Positions 10,358-20,598 of a stretch of 64,000 nucleotides of DNA are shown here, piece after piece. The stretch's first letter is position 1; every line of letters begins with the position of its first letter. A model generated the notes under the pieces. That model was given only the letters and a program-made list of their open reading frames with translations. It was not told the DNA's origin and did not search any database. The DNA is taken from assembly GCA_963576725.1 (NCBI GenBank), contig OY755237.1, positions 62,907,423 to 62,971,422 on the forward strand, in the 5' to 3' direction. Source of the DNA: Azorinus chamasolen (Eukaryota; Mollusca; Bivalvia; Cardiida; Solecurtidae). Made by a program: the position numbers and the translations under genes.

Positions 10358-10657
10358 TTTGTTATTCAAGTTAATCCTTTCATAAAGAACGATCTATATA
10401 CAGTAGAATTGATTGATTGATCTCGTTATTTCCTCCATTAATGGAGAGTAAATAGTACAGAGAGAATATATTTAACATAAGGACAGGAAACAACAAACCA
10501 TACATACATATACATGTACATGGCTATCGCAATCTATACAATTTCAGTATATTGGGGATCTAATACACTATGTCCCTTTAAAATTGACATTTAGACATTG
10601 ACAATGCGCCCAACATACGATATGATGAACATCTCATTACACATAAATAACTTATAT
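10358..10657. other. Spacer, nothing recognised
   Basis: AT-rich with a short GATTGATTGAT run near 10408. No supported feature. Confidence 0.4.
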
Positions 10658-10786
10658 TTCGGTAGATTTATTCAAAGACGTTGTATCTAAAAATAGCATT
10701 TTCCTTTTCTCTAGTAAATGCTCCTTTTCGGTAGATTTGGTCGAAGAGGTTGGGTCTAAAAATAGCCTATGATGGGAATGAGTTAA
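10658..10786 (+). mobile_element. Family A right-end fragment with internal duplication
   Basis: The A segment GGTAGATTTATTCAAAG...TCTAAAAATAGC is present twice in tandem, the second copy running on to ATGAGTTAA. The hairpin and left end are missing. The duplication suggests replication slippage or recombination between copies. Confidence 0.75.
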
Positions 10787-10802
10787 ATAAAAGAAAAACA
10801 AC

Positions 10803-10893
10803 AGTGTAGACCTTGGTCAAGGTGCTCCTCTATGTCTACAGTTTGTTGGAAATGACAGTACAATCGTGACTCGTATTCAGAGGGTTAATCTCT
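10803..10893 (+). mobile_element. Family D3 remnant
   Basis: AACAGTGTAGACCTTGGTCA... TCTACAGTTTGTTGGAAATG with AGAGGGTTAA at the end. A damaged hairpin related to 12358-12460. Confidence 0.55.
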
Positions 10894-10916
10894 ATTTCAC
10901 AGAGAAACATTGCGGC

Positions 10917-11140
10917 TTCTTTGCAAACAGAGTAGGTCCAGATGCGACAGTTCCTATTGGAGTCTTCTGATCACAGTCCGCTGTGTTTGCATAACTCCTT
11001 ACTCCATGAATATTTATAGAAAATGATGATATCATGAATATGAATTAGATTAATGTTTTAAAAGGCACATTAATACGTGAATTGTTTGCTAAGCCAGAAA
11101 CTGTATTATGAGATCTATATTATCCCATAGAGCAGAACCC
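10917..11140 (-). mobile_element. D1 fragments, joined
   Basis: A damaged hairpin (GCAAACAGAGTAGGTCCAGA... GCTGTGTTTGC) at 10919-10990 is followed by D1 tail phrases in the opposite order (ATGATGATATCATGAATATG, GCCAGAAACTGTATTATG). Probably two overlapping decayed copies. Confidence 0.55.
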
Positions 11141-11145
11141 ATTTA

Positions 11146-11385
11146 CTCATAGGCTATGCTAGACACATTCCCTAAGGTGCTATTTTAGATCCATTCCTTC
11201 ATGGGCTATTTTAGATCCATTCCCTCAACCCACTTTGAATAAATCTACTGAACAGGAGCTTTTTACTTTTACTAGCATGCATGAATATTTAAGAATTGTG
11301 TAGTTGTGAAACTATCGCGATGAGTAGAGCATTTGATCCGTAACAGCAATTGCTCTGTTTAGCACAAGGGCACACTACGACATAA
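11146..11385 (-). mobile_element. Family A TTAA MITE, decayed, with triplicated left end
   Basis: The left-end phrase CATTCC(C/T)T...GCTATTTTAGATC occurs two to three times in tandem from 11146 to 11226, followed by AATAAATCTACTGAACAGGA and a decayed hairpin ending about 11375. Confidence 0.65.
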
Positions 11386-11513
11386 TTTTAAATTTCATCG
11401 GGAAAGCATGCCACCGGACACCTTTGACCACGATACGTATACTTATTTTCTATAATTTAAATTTTCCCGGGGACATCTGAATATTCCCGGGGCACGCTCC
11501 ATGATGCGTACAT

Positions 11514-11763
11514 TTAACCCTTCGCTTGCTCTTCACGTCAATATACGTACCTGTAAATAGTGAAGACCCAGATGAGACAGATCCTGCAGGAGCTGTCTCA
11601 TCGGGGTCTGCACTATTTACAAGTTGATTGTGCATCCAGTGCACCCCGCAGCAGTGATTGCACAGCGAAATACTTGTATACAGTGAAGATATATGTAATT
11701 ATACAACAGGGCATGTGTAAAGAAGGAGAAATGTATTTTAAAATTCAGCAAGAGAAGGATTAA
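11514..11763 (+). mobile_element. Family B TTAA MITE
   Basis: TTAACCCTTCGCTTGCT start, hairpin at about 11550-11620 with a perfect CTGCAGG centre, and end AAGAGAAGGATTAA. Carries the same ~67-codon frame (MKTQMRQILQELSH...) as 9.8, 34.2 and 55.4 kb. Confidence 0.92.
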
Positions 11764-12357
11764 GTTCGATTCTGCTAAGTTCCTGAGTGATATGTAAAGA
11801 CACTCATTTTATGTTTTACATGATTATTCGTTACCTAAAGGGTTAACACGTGTTTTTGTCTTGTTGAAGAAGATGATGCGGTACATAGTCAGGAAGGTTT
11901 TCCTAGAACCGGTCCTAGACTACTACACTTCATAGAATCGAAATCCAATTTTAAATATTAGATACTATTGTTACACCTGTGTAAGCCGTAATAACCATGT
12001 GACATGTGATGCTTTAATCACCTTATACGTACAGGAAATGAATGTTATTACAAACTATATTGTTACTGTTCCTGTATCACGTCATTTATGTATGAATAAT
12101 TCATTACCAATGCAAATGTAGTGTTTTATATTCAGATATTCAGATCATCTTGATAAGATAATCAATGGAACAGCGCGTATCAAACAGCATCGTGTCATAT
12201 TCAACAAGTTTCACTTACAACAAAATAAGAATTGCACATCGTGCTAGATATTTGAACTTACCCTTTACAGCGCTGAAATTTCAAATGGACTATTCCCTAG
12301 TTCAAACAGGTCAAGCTTACCATCGATATCTAGGGGTTTTTTCTAAAGAAAAGTGTA
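11764..12357. other. Spacer, nothing firmly recognised
   Basis: AT-rich. An open frame from 12165 runs into the D3 hairpin downstream and gets its only recognisable peptide (VDPGERVPLGALSSGSTLFA) from that repeat, so it is not treated as a gene. Confidence 0.45.
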
Positions 12358-12460
12358 ACATGACAAATAGTGTAGATCCTGGTGAGAGGGTTCCTCTAGG
12401 AGCCCTCTCATCTGGATCTACACTGTTTGCAAATGACACTAGTGACTCGTCTCCCGTTAA
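12358..12460 (+). mobile_element. Family D3 hairpin with TTAA right end
   Basis: ACAAATAGTGTAGATCCTGG... CTCTAGGAG...GGATCTACACTGTTTGC, then ATGACACTAGTGACTCG and CCCGTTAA. The left end is not identifiable. Confidence 0.7.
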
Positions 12461-12784
12461 TAAAAAAGTAGACTTCCGACTGATCTAATTATTTGATCAT
12501 TACTAACTTTCAAGATTCAGCATTAAAAAGTGACAAATCCTCTCTCGCGCAATTAAAACATGCTTTAAACATTTATTAAATTAACTTTTTTATAGTCAAA
12601 TGACATTGTATTAAAAACTGCTTAAAGGACTAAAAAACGTATCCAACGGTTCTTCATTAGGGGATGGTTTTGTTTGTCCCCAAGACAAGAAGTAAACGGA
12701 AAACAAGTCAGCGGTTATGAGTCCATGTGCTGTGCTATACGATATGTGAAGCATCGCTCCGCCAAAAAAAACAATACAACATAT

Positions 12785-13000
12785 TTAACCTTTTATCTGT
12801 TCAATATTTATGAACATTTTCAATACCTACTGAATATTCATAGACAAAATAGTAGTAATGAAAGGTTGTGCATTGTAGCTATTTTAGAAAGAAACATATT
12901 TCATATTCCATTAGCAAACAGAGCAGACCCTGATCAGACTGCTCCTTTAGGACTCGTCTGATCTGGGTCTACTGTTTGCAAATGCGTGAAAATGCGTTAA
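12785..13000 (-). mobile_element. Family D2 TTAA MITE
   Basis: TTAACCTTTTATCTG start, ATACCTACTGAATATTCATA and ATTGTAGCTATTTTAGAAAG phrases, hairpin GCAAACAGAGCAGACCCTGA to GGGTCTACTGTTTGC, end AATGCGTTAA. Confidence 0.87.
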
Positions 13001-13073
13001 AACTGAGAATAAAAATAGAAAAATGGTTTGCTCAAATTTTGATCAGGCACAACTTTGACCATTGTCGATCTGA

Positions 13074-13301
13074 TTAACACATTATCCCATAGTGACGCAT
13101 TTTTCGCATCTATAAAAGTGACTTTATCAAACCATTGTGATAAATAGAGCATTTGCTCCTATAGGAGCAAATGCTCTATTTATCACAATGGTTTCAAACT
13201 ACAAAAATCTAAGTTTTTCCTTTCCTCTAGTTAATGCTCCTTTTCGGTAGACGCATTCAAAGTGGTTGGGTCTAAAAATAGCCAAGGAGAGAATGAGTTA
13301 A
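13074..13301 (+). mobile_element. Family A TTAA MITE with perfect 66-bp palindrome
   Basis: TTAA at both ends. The central palindrome at 13129-13194 is perfect over 66 bp (arms AAACCATTGTGATAAATAGA..., centre CTCCTATAGGAG). The right half has the standard A phrases TTCCTTTCCTCTAGTTAATG and GTTGGGTCTAAAAATAGCC. Confidence 0.93.
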
Positions 13302-13302
13302 G

Positions 13303-13415
13303 CCTTTGGAGAATTATTGACCGAGTGTCAAACAGCTTTAATCTTTATTATCCACCGAGTTACTCGGCGTTTCGTCCGGATCCAAGCTGTTTTCAACTTC
13401 GAGCCAGATCACGGT
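13303..13415 (+). mobile_element. Family E2 remnant abutting A
   Basis: GACCGAGTGTCAAACAGCTT, CGAGTTACTCGGCGT and CGGATCCAAGCTGTTT are the E2 hairpin, with its first inner arm damaged. No right TTAA end. Confidence 0.6.
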
Positions 13416-14052
13416 TACAGAAATAACTGTATGACATGTTCTAAATGTATGCTCGCAGCTAGGTTTCATAGCTGGCAAAAAAAAATCAATCCAGATACAA
13501 AAAAACAGGGCGATGCTAATTACATTTTGTTCGTCTGAATTATAATCCTACATTTTACGAAGAATTTCCAAGGATGCACTAGTAATACAAAAATTAACAT
13601 GCGTTGCACATCGCAAACTACAAGCAATACATATATCTGCAAACAAAAGCGAAGTTTTACGCAAGCGTAAAATTGCTATGTAAAACATATTTAAGCAGAA
13701 TAGAAGATAAAGCAGAGAGCAATCATTTAGTGATTATAATTAAGAGATACATGGGAAATTCGAAATGATTGCAGAATGAGGAAAATGCTTTAATAAGGTA
13801 TCATTTTGCTGAAAACAATATTTGAAACTTTTAAAAAAGGGAATGTGAAGATTGAAAACACAGAAATACATACTGGTAGATCTCATGTGATGTTTCAGGC
13901 ACTGATAAGACCTTTTGACAGTCAATTTGAAAGGCGTAAGGTAAAGCATGCTTTGAAAGGTGAAAGTTTTATCATGGCCAATATGAAACAAATATTCTAG
14001 GCTTAGTAAAGGGGATTGGATTTGATAAACTTTCTGTCTTGGCACACCAGCT
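13416..14052. other. Spacer, nothing recognised
   Basis: AT-rich. Opposed short open frames at 13740-14069 and 13806-14000 overlap one another and have no recognisable domain. Confidence 0.4.
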
Positions 14053-14160
14053 TTAACCCGTTCCCTCATATTGTATTGTTTTTATAGTGTAGGGGTTGTA
14101 TTGTATTGTATAGTATTGTGTAAGGTATAGTGTACTATATTGTGTATTGTATTGTATATA
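14053..14160. repeat. TTAA-element end plus (TTGTA)n-like microsatellite
   Basis: TTAACCCGTTCCCTCATA at 14053 matches family A/D termini, then immediately becomes an imperfect TTGTA/TAGTG pentanucleotide run to about 14155. Confidence 0.65.
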
Positions 14161-14384
14161 ACATGATTATTATAATGAGTTTATCACGTCCGTTGCTTTA
14201 AGTAATATCTGATGTAGGTTTGACTTTTTCAATATTTCGTAGACATTAATAATTACAACACCCAACATCATTATTTGATCATTTAGGAACTTCAATCACT
14301 GCCCACATGTGATCTCATTTCTTGCGATTAAAACCAATTACCAAGCGTTATAGGACGTGTGTACATTTCTATCAATCTACTAGC

Positions 14385-14458
14385 TGTCAGATCAGGGTCT
14401 GCCCTGTAGCAAAGTCATTAAAAGCGTCTCTATAAGGTAGAGGGTTAACCCGTTACTC
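14385..14458 (+). mobile_element. D1 half element
   Basis: CTGTCAGATCAGGGTCTGCC CTGTAGC (one hairpin arm) followed by AAAGCGTCTCTATAAGG and AGAGGGTTAA; shares its TTAA with the next D1 copy. Confidence 0.6.
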
Positions 14459-14775
14459 CATTAATACGCATTTGTACACCTATACAAACAGAGAAGACCC
14501 CAGCTAGAGGGCTCCTACAGGCGTCTTCTGATCAGGGTATGCTCTGTTTTCTTTTGGACTAATATACAGTGAAATATCGATTATTCGAACACTAACATAT
14601 GTATTATTATCGATCTGAAAGACAGGTCTAAAGTCTTCTATACTGAAATTTCGAATAATCGAGGCTTTACGGTACATCGATTTCTAAACCTTGTTTTCAT
14701 ATGTACATGTACCATTCTAGAAAACAGCTAATAAACATCTATGATGTCATTGTTTCTTATGCATCAGGTAAATGA
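14455..14775 (+). mobile_element. Family D1 TTAA MITE interrupted by a small pogo-like element
   Basis: TTAACCCGTTACTCCATTAA, a hairpin with a mutated first arm, then after a 106-bp TA-flanked insertion the D1 tail (CTATGATGTCATTGTTTCTT) resumes. Confidence 0.7.
14567..14672. mobile_element. 106-bp TA-flanked inverted-repeat element
   Basis: TA on both sides; ends CAGTGAAATATCGATTATTC and CGAATAATCGAGGCTTTACG, an imperfect ~25-bp inverted repeat. The CAGT start and TA site suggest a pogo-like MITE, possibly related to C4 (39.5 kb, which also has CGATTATCCG). Confidence 0.72.
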
Positions 14776-14999
14776 TCAATTAATTGATGTTTTGCCAAAT
14801 TAAAAACCAGCAGCTTTTTCTATAAAATAACGGACACAGTTATAGTGGCGTTGGACGTGATACCAAGATGACTATATCAGTTTCGTTTTCTAATCAGCGA
14901 TCTAGCGATATTCGTGGGCAGTAATGTATGCTGACAAGATGCTGTTACATTCAGAGCGGTGCCGATAGGCAGTCGGCTGAATGAATGTGTGGCTCATTT

Positions 15000-15206
15000 T
15001 TAACCCTTATCCTGATGCAAGAAAGTATGTCTGCTTAAATTCTGTTCTCTAGCAAGGTTTTACTCACTTTTTACTCGTTTTGGGGATTTGGGAAAATAGT
15101 TGACCGAGTGTAAAACAGATTAGCTCCCTGTTTTAATTAGCGTCTCATCTGAATCATAGATGTTTGCAAATGTCAGTCTGGTCACTCTTGACTTGATGAG
15201 GGTTAA
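15000..15206 (+). mobile_element. Family E2 TTAA MITE (hairpin eroded)
   Basis: TTAACCCTTATCCTGATG start, TGACCGAGTGTAAAACAG, GTCTCATCTGAATCATAGAT, GCAAATGTCAGTCTGGTCAC and GAGGGTTAA end. Confidence 0.75.
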
Positions 15207-15495
15207 TTAACTTTTTCCACACTGTGAATAGATTGATAATAGTCTTTGATAACGGTGTGGATTCATATACGATACGAAGTAACTAATCGTTACATAGAAA
15301 TACAAACTGTTTAACACTCTAGTCAGGATTATCTAAAGCATTGGAAGAAAGCCAACCTTTGAGACTGGAACTGGGCGACGATATTTGCAGGCATTAGTTC
15401 CATAGTGATTGAAGGGCTGAAGATATCATGACCCAAAGTCATGTTGTGATTTTTATAGTTCATTAGCAACGTTGACAGACAACTTATCGTGTACG

Positions 15496-15708
15496 TTAAC
15501 CCTTCGCAAACTGAAACAAGACATGTCTGTTCATTCTTTGTTTTTCTGAAATCTTCACCGACTTCCGATCCGTTCAATCCTTAGAGAAACCATTGATCGA
15601 CTATTCAACAGTTTGGATCTTGATGAGATTCCGAGTTACTCGGTGTCTCATCAGGATCTAAGCTTTTGTAAGCGACAGTCAAGACTTCCATAGCACAAGA
15701 ATGGTTAA
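15496..15708 (+). mobile_element. Family E2 TTAA MITE
   Basis: TTAACCCTTCGCAAACTG start. Hairpin CAACAGTTTGGATCTTGATG... CGAGTTACTCGG...CATCAGGATCTAAGCTTTTG. End GAATGGTTAA. Confidence 0.8.
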
Positions 15709-15945
15709 TGAGTGACTGACATGGCAGTGCAATTATTCCTGTCACACACATTTAGTGACTGGTCCTTATGGTCTGGACATTACAGTCATAGGCACGGAAC
15801 AACTTAATGAAAGCGGCATTTATCTTCAGTTTGCTGGGCAGATTGTAATGTAATCTATTTTTCCAGCATTTCGTTTTGAGCTCGTCCAAACAAGTCATGT
15901 TGTGTTAAATATTCTGATTATCATTTTAAGGCGTGCTTTCAACCA

Positions 15946-16030
15946 TTAACTCGATGGACATCCATACGAGAAATAATGACACCATGGATATTGATATGAA
16001 AGTATGCAGTTTTCTTAGGCTATAGCTGAA
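15946..16030 (-). mobile_element. D1 fragment
   Basis: TTAACTCGATGGACATCCAT, AGAAATAATGACACCATGGA: the D1 distal end without a hairpin. Confidence 0.55.
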
Positions 16031-16138
16031 TGTATATAATGTTTGTGTGATACGATGGACTGTACACATTATTTAAATGATATGAATATATGTACATCTT
16101 TTGCTGCTGCTTGATTTATGAATTAGCAGAAAATAACT

Positions 16139-16366
16139 TTAACCCATTCCCGTATATTGACGCCTTTTGACGCTACTGTAAAGGTCACTTTGTGAAACCA
16201 TTGTGATAAATAGAGCATTTTCTCCACAGGAGCAAATGCTCTATTTATTACAATGGTTTCAAAACTACAAAATTCTGAGAATTTCCCGTTCTCTAGTTAA
16301 TGCTCCTTTTTGGTAGATTTAATCAAAGAGGTCGTATCTAAAATAGTCCATACGGGAAAGAGTTAA
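16139..16366 (+). mobile_element. Family A TTAA MITE
   Basis: TTAACCCATTCCCGTATATTG start; central hairpin of AAACCATTGTGATAAATAGA arms with a 2-bp shorter centre (TTCTCCACAGGAGC); right half TCTCTAGTTAATGCTCC, end AAGAGTTAA. Confidence 0.92.
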
Positions 16367-16639
16367 AACATGTCTTTCTGATTCCGCGTAATGCACGATT
16401 TGGACTCCATGGAAAAAATATTCTCTCAAATATCAGTTTGTACAAACCGACAACTCGCAAAAAGCCTTGCATATATATATGTATTGAGTTCGAAGCAATG
16501 TAATGCAAATACAAAGAATCAAATTGATTATATATCGTACCTCCTTTTGATATATAAAGGCAAAGGTGAGGTTTATAGTCTGGAACTACATACAATGTAC
16601 ATATTCTCCCGACTTCACAATTTACCCCCTGATCACTGG

Positions 16640-16855
16640 GTTATAAGTCGGCCATTAACACCCGGCGCCTAAGGCAGCCATGGCACATTGGCCTATTTCC
16701 CTCACAGGTACCCATTTATACACCTGGGTAGAGAGGAGCAAATGGGGGATGAATTATTTGATCAGAAAAAATCTGATAGTCCGATGGCAGGATTCGAACC
16801 GGGGACCTTTCGATCCCAAGTCTAACGACCTACCACTGGACCACCACTCCCATTG
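16640..16855 (-). mobile_element. tRNA-derived SINE (family S1)
   Basis: Reverse-complement reading begins TGGGAGTGGTGGTCCAGTGG (A-box region) and continues to GGTTCGAATCCTGCC (B box), spaced as in a tRNA. After the head come CACCCAGGTGTATAAATGGG and TACCTGTGAGGG, a body unlike the tRNA. A 70-nt tRNA-like head plus non-tRNA body is the SINE structure; no cloverleaf with CCA is claimed. Confidence 0.8.
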
Positions 16856-16871
16856 ATAGTTAGACTATGAA

Positions 16872-17459
16872 GTGACAATCGTTGCAATAGTCAATTGCAC
16901 ATTTTTCATTTGATAAACAATTGTTATCCAATATTTTCTTTTTCTCATTCCATGATTGAACATTTTTCATTTGATAAAAAACAATATTTTCTTTTTCTCA
17001 TTCGATGTTTGAACATATTTCATTTGATTGAAAAAATCCAATATTTTCTTTTTCTCATTTGATGTTTGAACACTGTTTGCACTTGATAAAATGTATTTCA
17101 TTTGAAGTTGCCAAAAAATCATTCGATAACTTGCCTCATGGGAGAGTTGATTTATGTCCATGTTAAAGATCTAACAATGCCATTTTGAAGCTGAGTGATT
17201 TGTTCGTCCAATGAAATCCGAACCCCGTGTAGTAGCCCATCCTATGGGGCAAATTATCGAATCAAACATAGTTTCGCAACATCAAATGAAAAACAAATCA
17301 AGTGAAAAATGTTCAAACATCAAATGAGAAAAAGACAATATTGGATAAAAAAATAACAAACAAAAAAAAGTGCAAACATCGAATTAGAAAAAGAAAATAT
17401 TCGATAATTTGTTTTAATGGAATGAAAAATGTGAAAATGAATATTGCAACGTTTGTCAC
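16872..17459. mobile_element. Foldback element with subrepeated long arms
   Basis: Left arm 16872-17110 begins GTGACAATCGTTGCAATAG and right arm 17222-17459 ends with its complement (GCAACGTTTGTCAC). Each arm contains several ~50-60-bp subrepeats with CATTTGAT, CAATATTTTCTTTTTCTCAT and GATGTTTGAACAT. The middle (17111-17221) is single-copy. Long, internally repetitive arms are the hallmark of foldback transposons. Confidence 0.8.
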
Positions 17460-17490
17460 GCCAGATCAGGCGCAGTAGTTTTTCTCTATA

Positions 17491-17698
17491 CAGTAAACCC
17501 CCACTAATGCGACTACCTAAAAGAGGTATTATTCTTGGTGGTAGAGGCAGGTAGTAGCTTAATGCCGGACAAAAGTATTGAGGAGCATTGCCCCTTGAGG
17601 AGCTTTCTGTATAACTTTTGTTCTGCATTAACCAACCACCTGCTTATAACGACACCTCTGTTTATTCATTAAGTGGTCGTATTAGAGGGGTTCTATTG
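17491..17698. mobile_element. Family C2 TA MITE
   Basis: TA target sites; ends CAGTAAACCCCCACTAATGC and complement. Inner segments GCAGGTAGTAGCTTAATGCC and ACTTTTGTTCTGCATTAA form the C2-type hairpin, which differs from C by using a GCATTAA/TTAATGC pair. Confidence 0.88.
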
Positions 17699-17761
17699 TA
17701 ACTTTTTATTTGGGAAACGTTGACGTCATGGCGTCATGAGTGACATCATCAAACGTTGGAT

Positions 17762-17856
17762 GTTTTTCCAACATAGCAGACCCTGATCAGACGACTCCGA
17801 TAGGAGCCGTCTGATCAGGGTCTACTATGTTTGCAAATGCGTATTAACAGGGTTAA
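17762..17856. mobile_element. D-type hairpin with TTAA right end
   Basis: Almost perfect palindrome from CATAGCAGACCCTGATCAGA through a CTCCGATAGGAG centre to TCTACTATG, then GCAAATGCGTATTAACAGGG TTAA. This copy has lost the usual stem mismatch. Confidence 0.75.
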
Positions 17857-18100
17857 GAAGGGTTAAGCAGTTGTTTTGTTTACCCAGCGGGAATGGGGCT
17901 ATTATATAGTCTATACTATTTTAACAACACTTTTCCTTGTAGAAATATGAAAAGATCGATATTTTGTCACTAAATGAATTAAAGCACTAGCACATAAGTT
18001 GCGATGCTTGAAAACTGTTTCATTTCGAAGAAATAAACAGGATTTACTCTGGAAATCCCTAGTGACCAGGCTGTCGGCTAAATGCAATTGAAATACTGTA

Positions 18101-18255
18101 CCATGGTAGTCACGTGACGTCTGCTTTCACAATAACAAAAATGGCGACAAACGATGGCGTCCACATTCAAAGCTGATATCAGATAATAGGAAATATCCCC
18201 AAGACACCGTGGTCACAGTCGAGACACATGTCAGCTTAAACCAAGAAAGGTGAAG
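18101..18255 (+). promoter_or_regulatory. Possible RNA polymerase II promoter / first exon (weak)
   Basis: A palindromic E box in GTCACGTGAC (18109-18118) is followed 20-30 bp on by AAAATGGCGACAAACG (18137-18152), which resembles the YY1-type AANATGGCG core motif often found at animal transcription starts. The ATG at 18141 opens only 11 codons (MATNDGVHIQS, stop 18174-18176). A possible splice donor AAAG|GTGAAG lies at about 18246-18255. No downstream exon was recognised. Confidence 0.25.
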
Positions 18256-18601
18256 AATTTGGAACCAGTTTCTTGATTTTTTCAGTTCTAGTTTCTTTTA
18301 ATGTGTTACGGTCCATGGTCAGAATCATATACGCGCTAAATTTAGATTTCTGCTTGTTCTGCGATGAGATCCTATTTCGTTGTTTTAACAAACAAAACGT
18401 AACATAATGTTATGTTCTACACAAAACCTCATATGTAGCCATTTGAAAGCTATTTGGGCGCGGGAAATAATTCATATGAAAAATATATTGGAGATTTTAT
18501 GTACATGTAAGACGGTCTCCTGTTTAACTAATGGTGTATGTATACTTCTAGCGCCCGATGCGAAAATATGCATGTAGCTAGAATGGAAGACTGGTATTCA
18601 A
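18256..18601. other. Spacer, nothing recognised
   Basis: No supported feature; could be intron or intergenic DNA if the site at 18.1 kb is a true promoter. Confidence 0.35.
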
Positions 18602-18759
18602 GCAGAGATCTATGTTTGCACTAAATAAACCAAACCCTATGTTATGACCACTCTTTGGAATCGTCTCCAAAGAGTGGTCACCACATAGGGTTTGGTGGTG
18701 AAATAAAGAAGTTGATCTTGAAAATGTTTTAATTTAGGCATCCTATCTGGAGCTCTGTT
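18602..18759. mobile_element. Family F element
   Basis: Hairpin CCAAACCCTATGTTATGACC ACTCTTTGGA...TCC AAAGAGTGGTCACCACATAG GGTTTGG, with a decayed ATCTGGAGCTCTG end near 18750 that matches the ATCTGGACCTCTG end at 61.28 kb. Confidence 0.75.
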
Positions 18760-18799
18760 AGAAGTACATTAATCTTAACTCAGTTGGAGACCATTACTT

Positions 18800-18820
18800 C
18801 AATAATAATAATAATAATAA
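18800..18820. repeat. (AAT)n microsatellite
   Basis: Seven consecutive AAT units. Confidence 0.95.
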
Positions 18821-18934
18821 TGGGTTTTTTCAAAACGTGCAAACATACCACAACTATGCTACGCGTTTTTTCAGCGCGTGCTTTGAATTATATACGTTGC
18901 AAAACAGAACGCACAAATAAGTATCACAGGTCGT

Positions 18935-19035
18935 TGAGACAGGTGACAGACAGCTGAACCCTACAGGGACCGTCTTATATTGGTCTCCTCTGTTTGAAAT
19001 AACCAATGTCTCTATGGAGTACAGGTTTATGCAGT
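18935..19035 (+). mobile_element. D-type hairpin remnant
   Basis: GACAGGTGACAGACAGCTGA, then CGTCTTATATTGGTCTCCTC TGTTTG and a GTCTCTATGGAGTA tail: a heavily mutated D1 copy. Confidence 0.45.
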
Positions 19036-19076
19036 ATCTAACTCGTATATAAGTTTTGCATGGTTTTTATCCTTCA

Positions 19077-19300
19077 TTAACACTTTACCTATTCAATATT
19101 TTGTAAGAAATCATGAGTATGTACATGTATTAGCTGATTTTTAATAATGGTATATGAACATTGGATTTGTTTACCTAGACAGAAACTGTATAATAAGATT
19201 TGTATTATTTCTTAAGCAAACAGAGCAGACCCTGATCAGACGGGCCGCTCCTCTAGGAGCCGTCTGATTTGTGTCTACTCTGTTTGTAAACTGGTGCAAA
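19077..19300 (-). mobile_element. Family D1 TTAA MITE (3' end missing)
   Basis: TTAACACTTTACCTATTCAA start, AGACAGAAACTGTATAATAA, hairpin GCAAACAGAGCAGACCCTGA... GTGTCTACTCTGTTTG. The terminal TTAA after the hairpin is not recognisable. Confidence 0.78.
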
Positions 19301-19417
19301 CAGCATAGATCCAGAAAAGACATCGTGTTATTGTTTGTATTATCACAATCCAATGTTATCCTTCTTGGACAGTGGTTTATCGAAGGTTTAAACGAATCAG
19401 CCATATTCTTAAATGGC

Positions 19418-19647
19418 TTAACCCTTTTTCTCCATAAATACGCTTTTCTACGCCTCTGTAAAAGTCACCTGTTGAAACCATTGTGATAAATAGAACATTT
19501 GCTCATACAGGAGCAAATGCCCTATCTATCACAATTGTTGCAAACTACAAAATTCTAAAAATGTCCTTTTCTCTAGTTCATGCTCCTTTTCGGTAGATTT
19601 GTTCAAAGTGGTTGGATCTAAAAATAGCCTATGAGGGAATGAATTAA
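19418..19647 (+). mobile_element. Family A TTAA MITE
   Basis: TTAACCCTTTTTCTCCATAAATAC start; hairpin AAACCATTGTGATAAATAGA... ATCACAATTG; right half TCTCTAGTTCATGCTCC and end GAATGAATTAA. Confidence 0.92.
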
Positions 19648-20117
19648 ATCAGAGTGTGGGTAGCCTTTGTTGTCAGCGTGATAGATGGACGGAGCGAAGC
19701 TGTTGAAAACCGTCAATAATTTCGAAAAAGATAATGGACAATCTTCAAAAACACACAATACACATCTCTAGTCCCTTATATCCCAACCCCTACCCCAGTC
19801 GACAGATATTCATGTTTCATGCACTTTATTCCAGGAGTGTCTGTAAAACAATTAAATCCAGAATATTACACCAGAAGATTCTGTTTCAGGTGTACGGTAA
19901 ATGCTAAATTAGGAAACTACAACGGAACGACATAAAGAAACGAAAGCAATTGTACATTTCACCTTAACAATAAGTAGGTACTTATATATGCATACGCAAA
20001 TTATCTAGCTATATACAAGCACTTAATTTCTTGAAATACATCTATATGTGATTGGCTGTCAAACGTATTTGTGCTTACGACGACTTACGTTGCATTTCCA
20101 AACAATATGGATACATA
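19648..20117. other. Spacer, nothing recognised
   Basis: Moderately complex sequence with no repeat match in the window and no convincing coding frame. Confidence 0.4.
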
Positions 20118-20319
20118 CAATAAAACATCTCTATAACGGCCACTAAATTACATTAACTCTTCTGTGTTAAAGGCGGGTTGCTGATTAAAGCAAGGCGAAC
20201 GAAAAACAGAACGCTCCTTGGAGCGTTCTGTTTTACTTTCACCTTGCTTTAAGCAGTCACCTGTCCTAAATACCAACTAATTAACACAATTTAGTGGCCG
20301 TTATAGAGAGGTTTTATTG
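20118..20319. mobile_element. Family C TA MITE
   Basis: TA-flanked; CAATAAAACATCTCTATAAC and complement at the ends; central GAACGCTCCTTGGAGCGTTC palindrome. Over most of its length the two halves are complementary. Confidence 0.92.
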
Positions 20320-20403
20320 TATGAGATTTAGATTTTCTTCAAACACTTGAAATCACAGTGTGTTAGAAAACCTTGCTTCACATCAGAGTTTGTGCGAACA
20401 CAT

Positions 20404-20590
20404 TTAAGGCTTTACCCGTGACTATTCATAAAATAAATAATAATATATTGGATATTAATTAAATCCCTTTGTATAATGTCATATTATTTCTGGAGCAAAT
20501 ATAGCAGGCACTGGTCAGATAGCTCATACAGTAGTCATCTGATCTGGGTCTACTCTGTTTGCAAAATCGGTAAAAGGAACATCTTTAACG
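20404..20590 (-). mobile_element. Family D1 TTAA MITE, decayed
   Basis: TTAAGGCTTTACCC start; ATTCATAAAATAAATAATAA; hairpin AGCAAATATAGCAGGCACTG... GATCTGGGTCTACTCTGTTT GC; end ATCTTTAACG. Confidence 0.65.
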
Positions 20591-20598
20591 TAAGTGAC

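Noticed and set aside
16770..16855. tRNA gene on the minus strand
   Set aside because: A- and B-box strings are present but the 3' side continues into a SINE body and the acceptor stem does not close convincingly.
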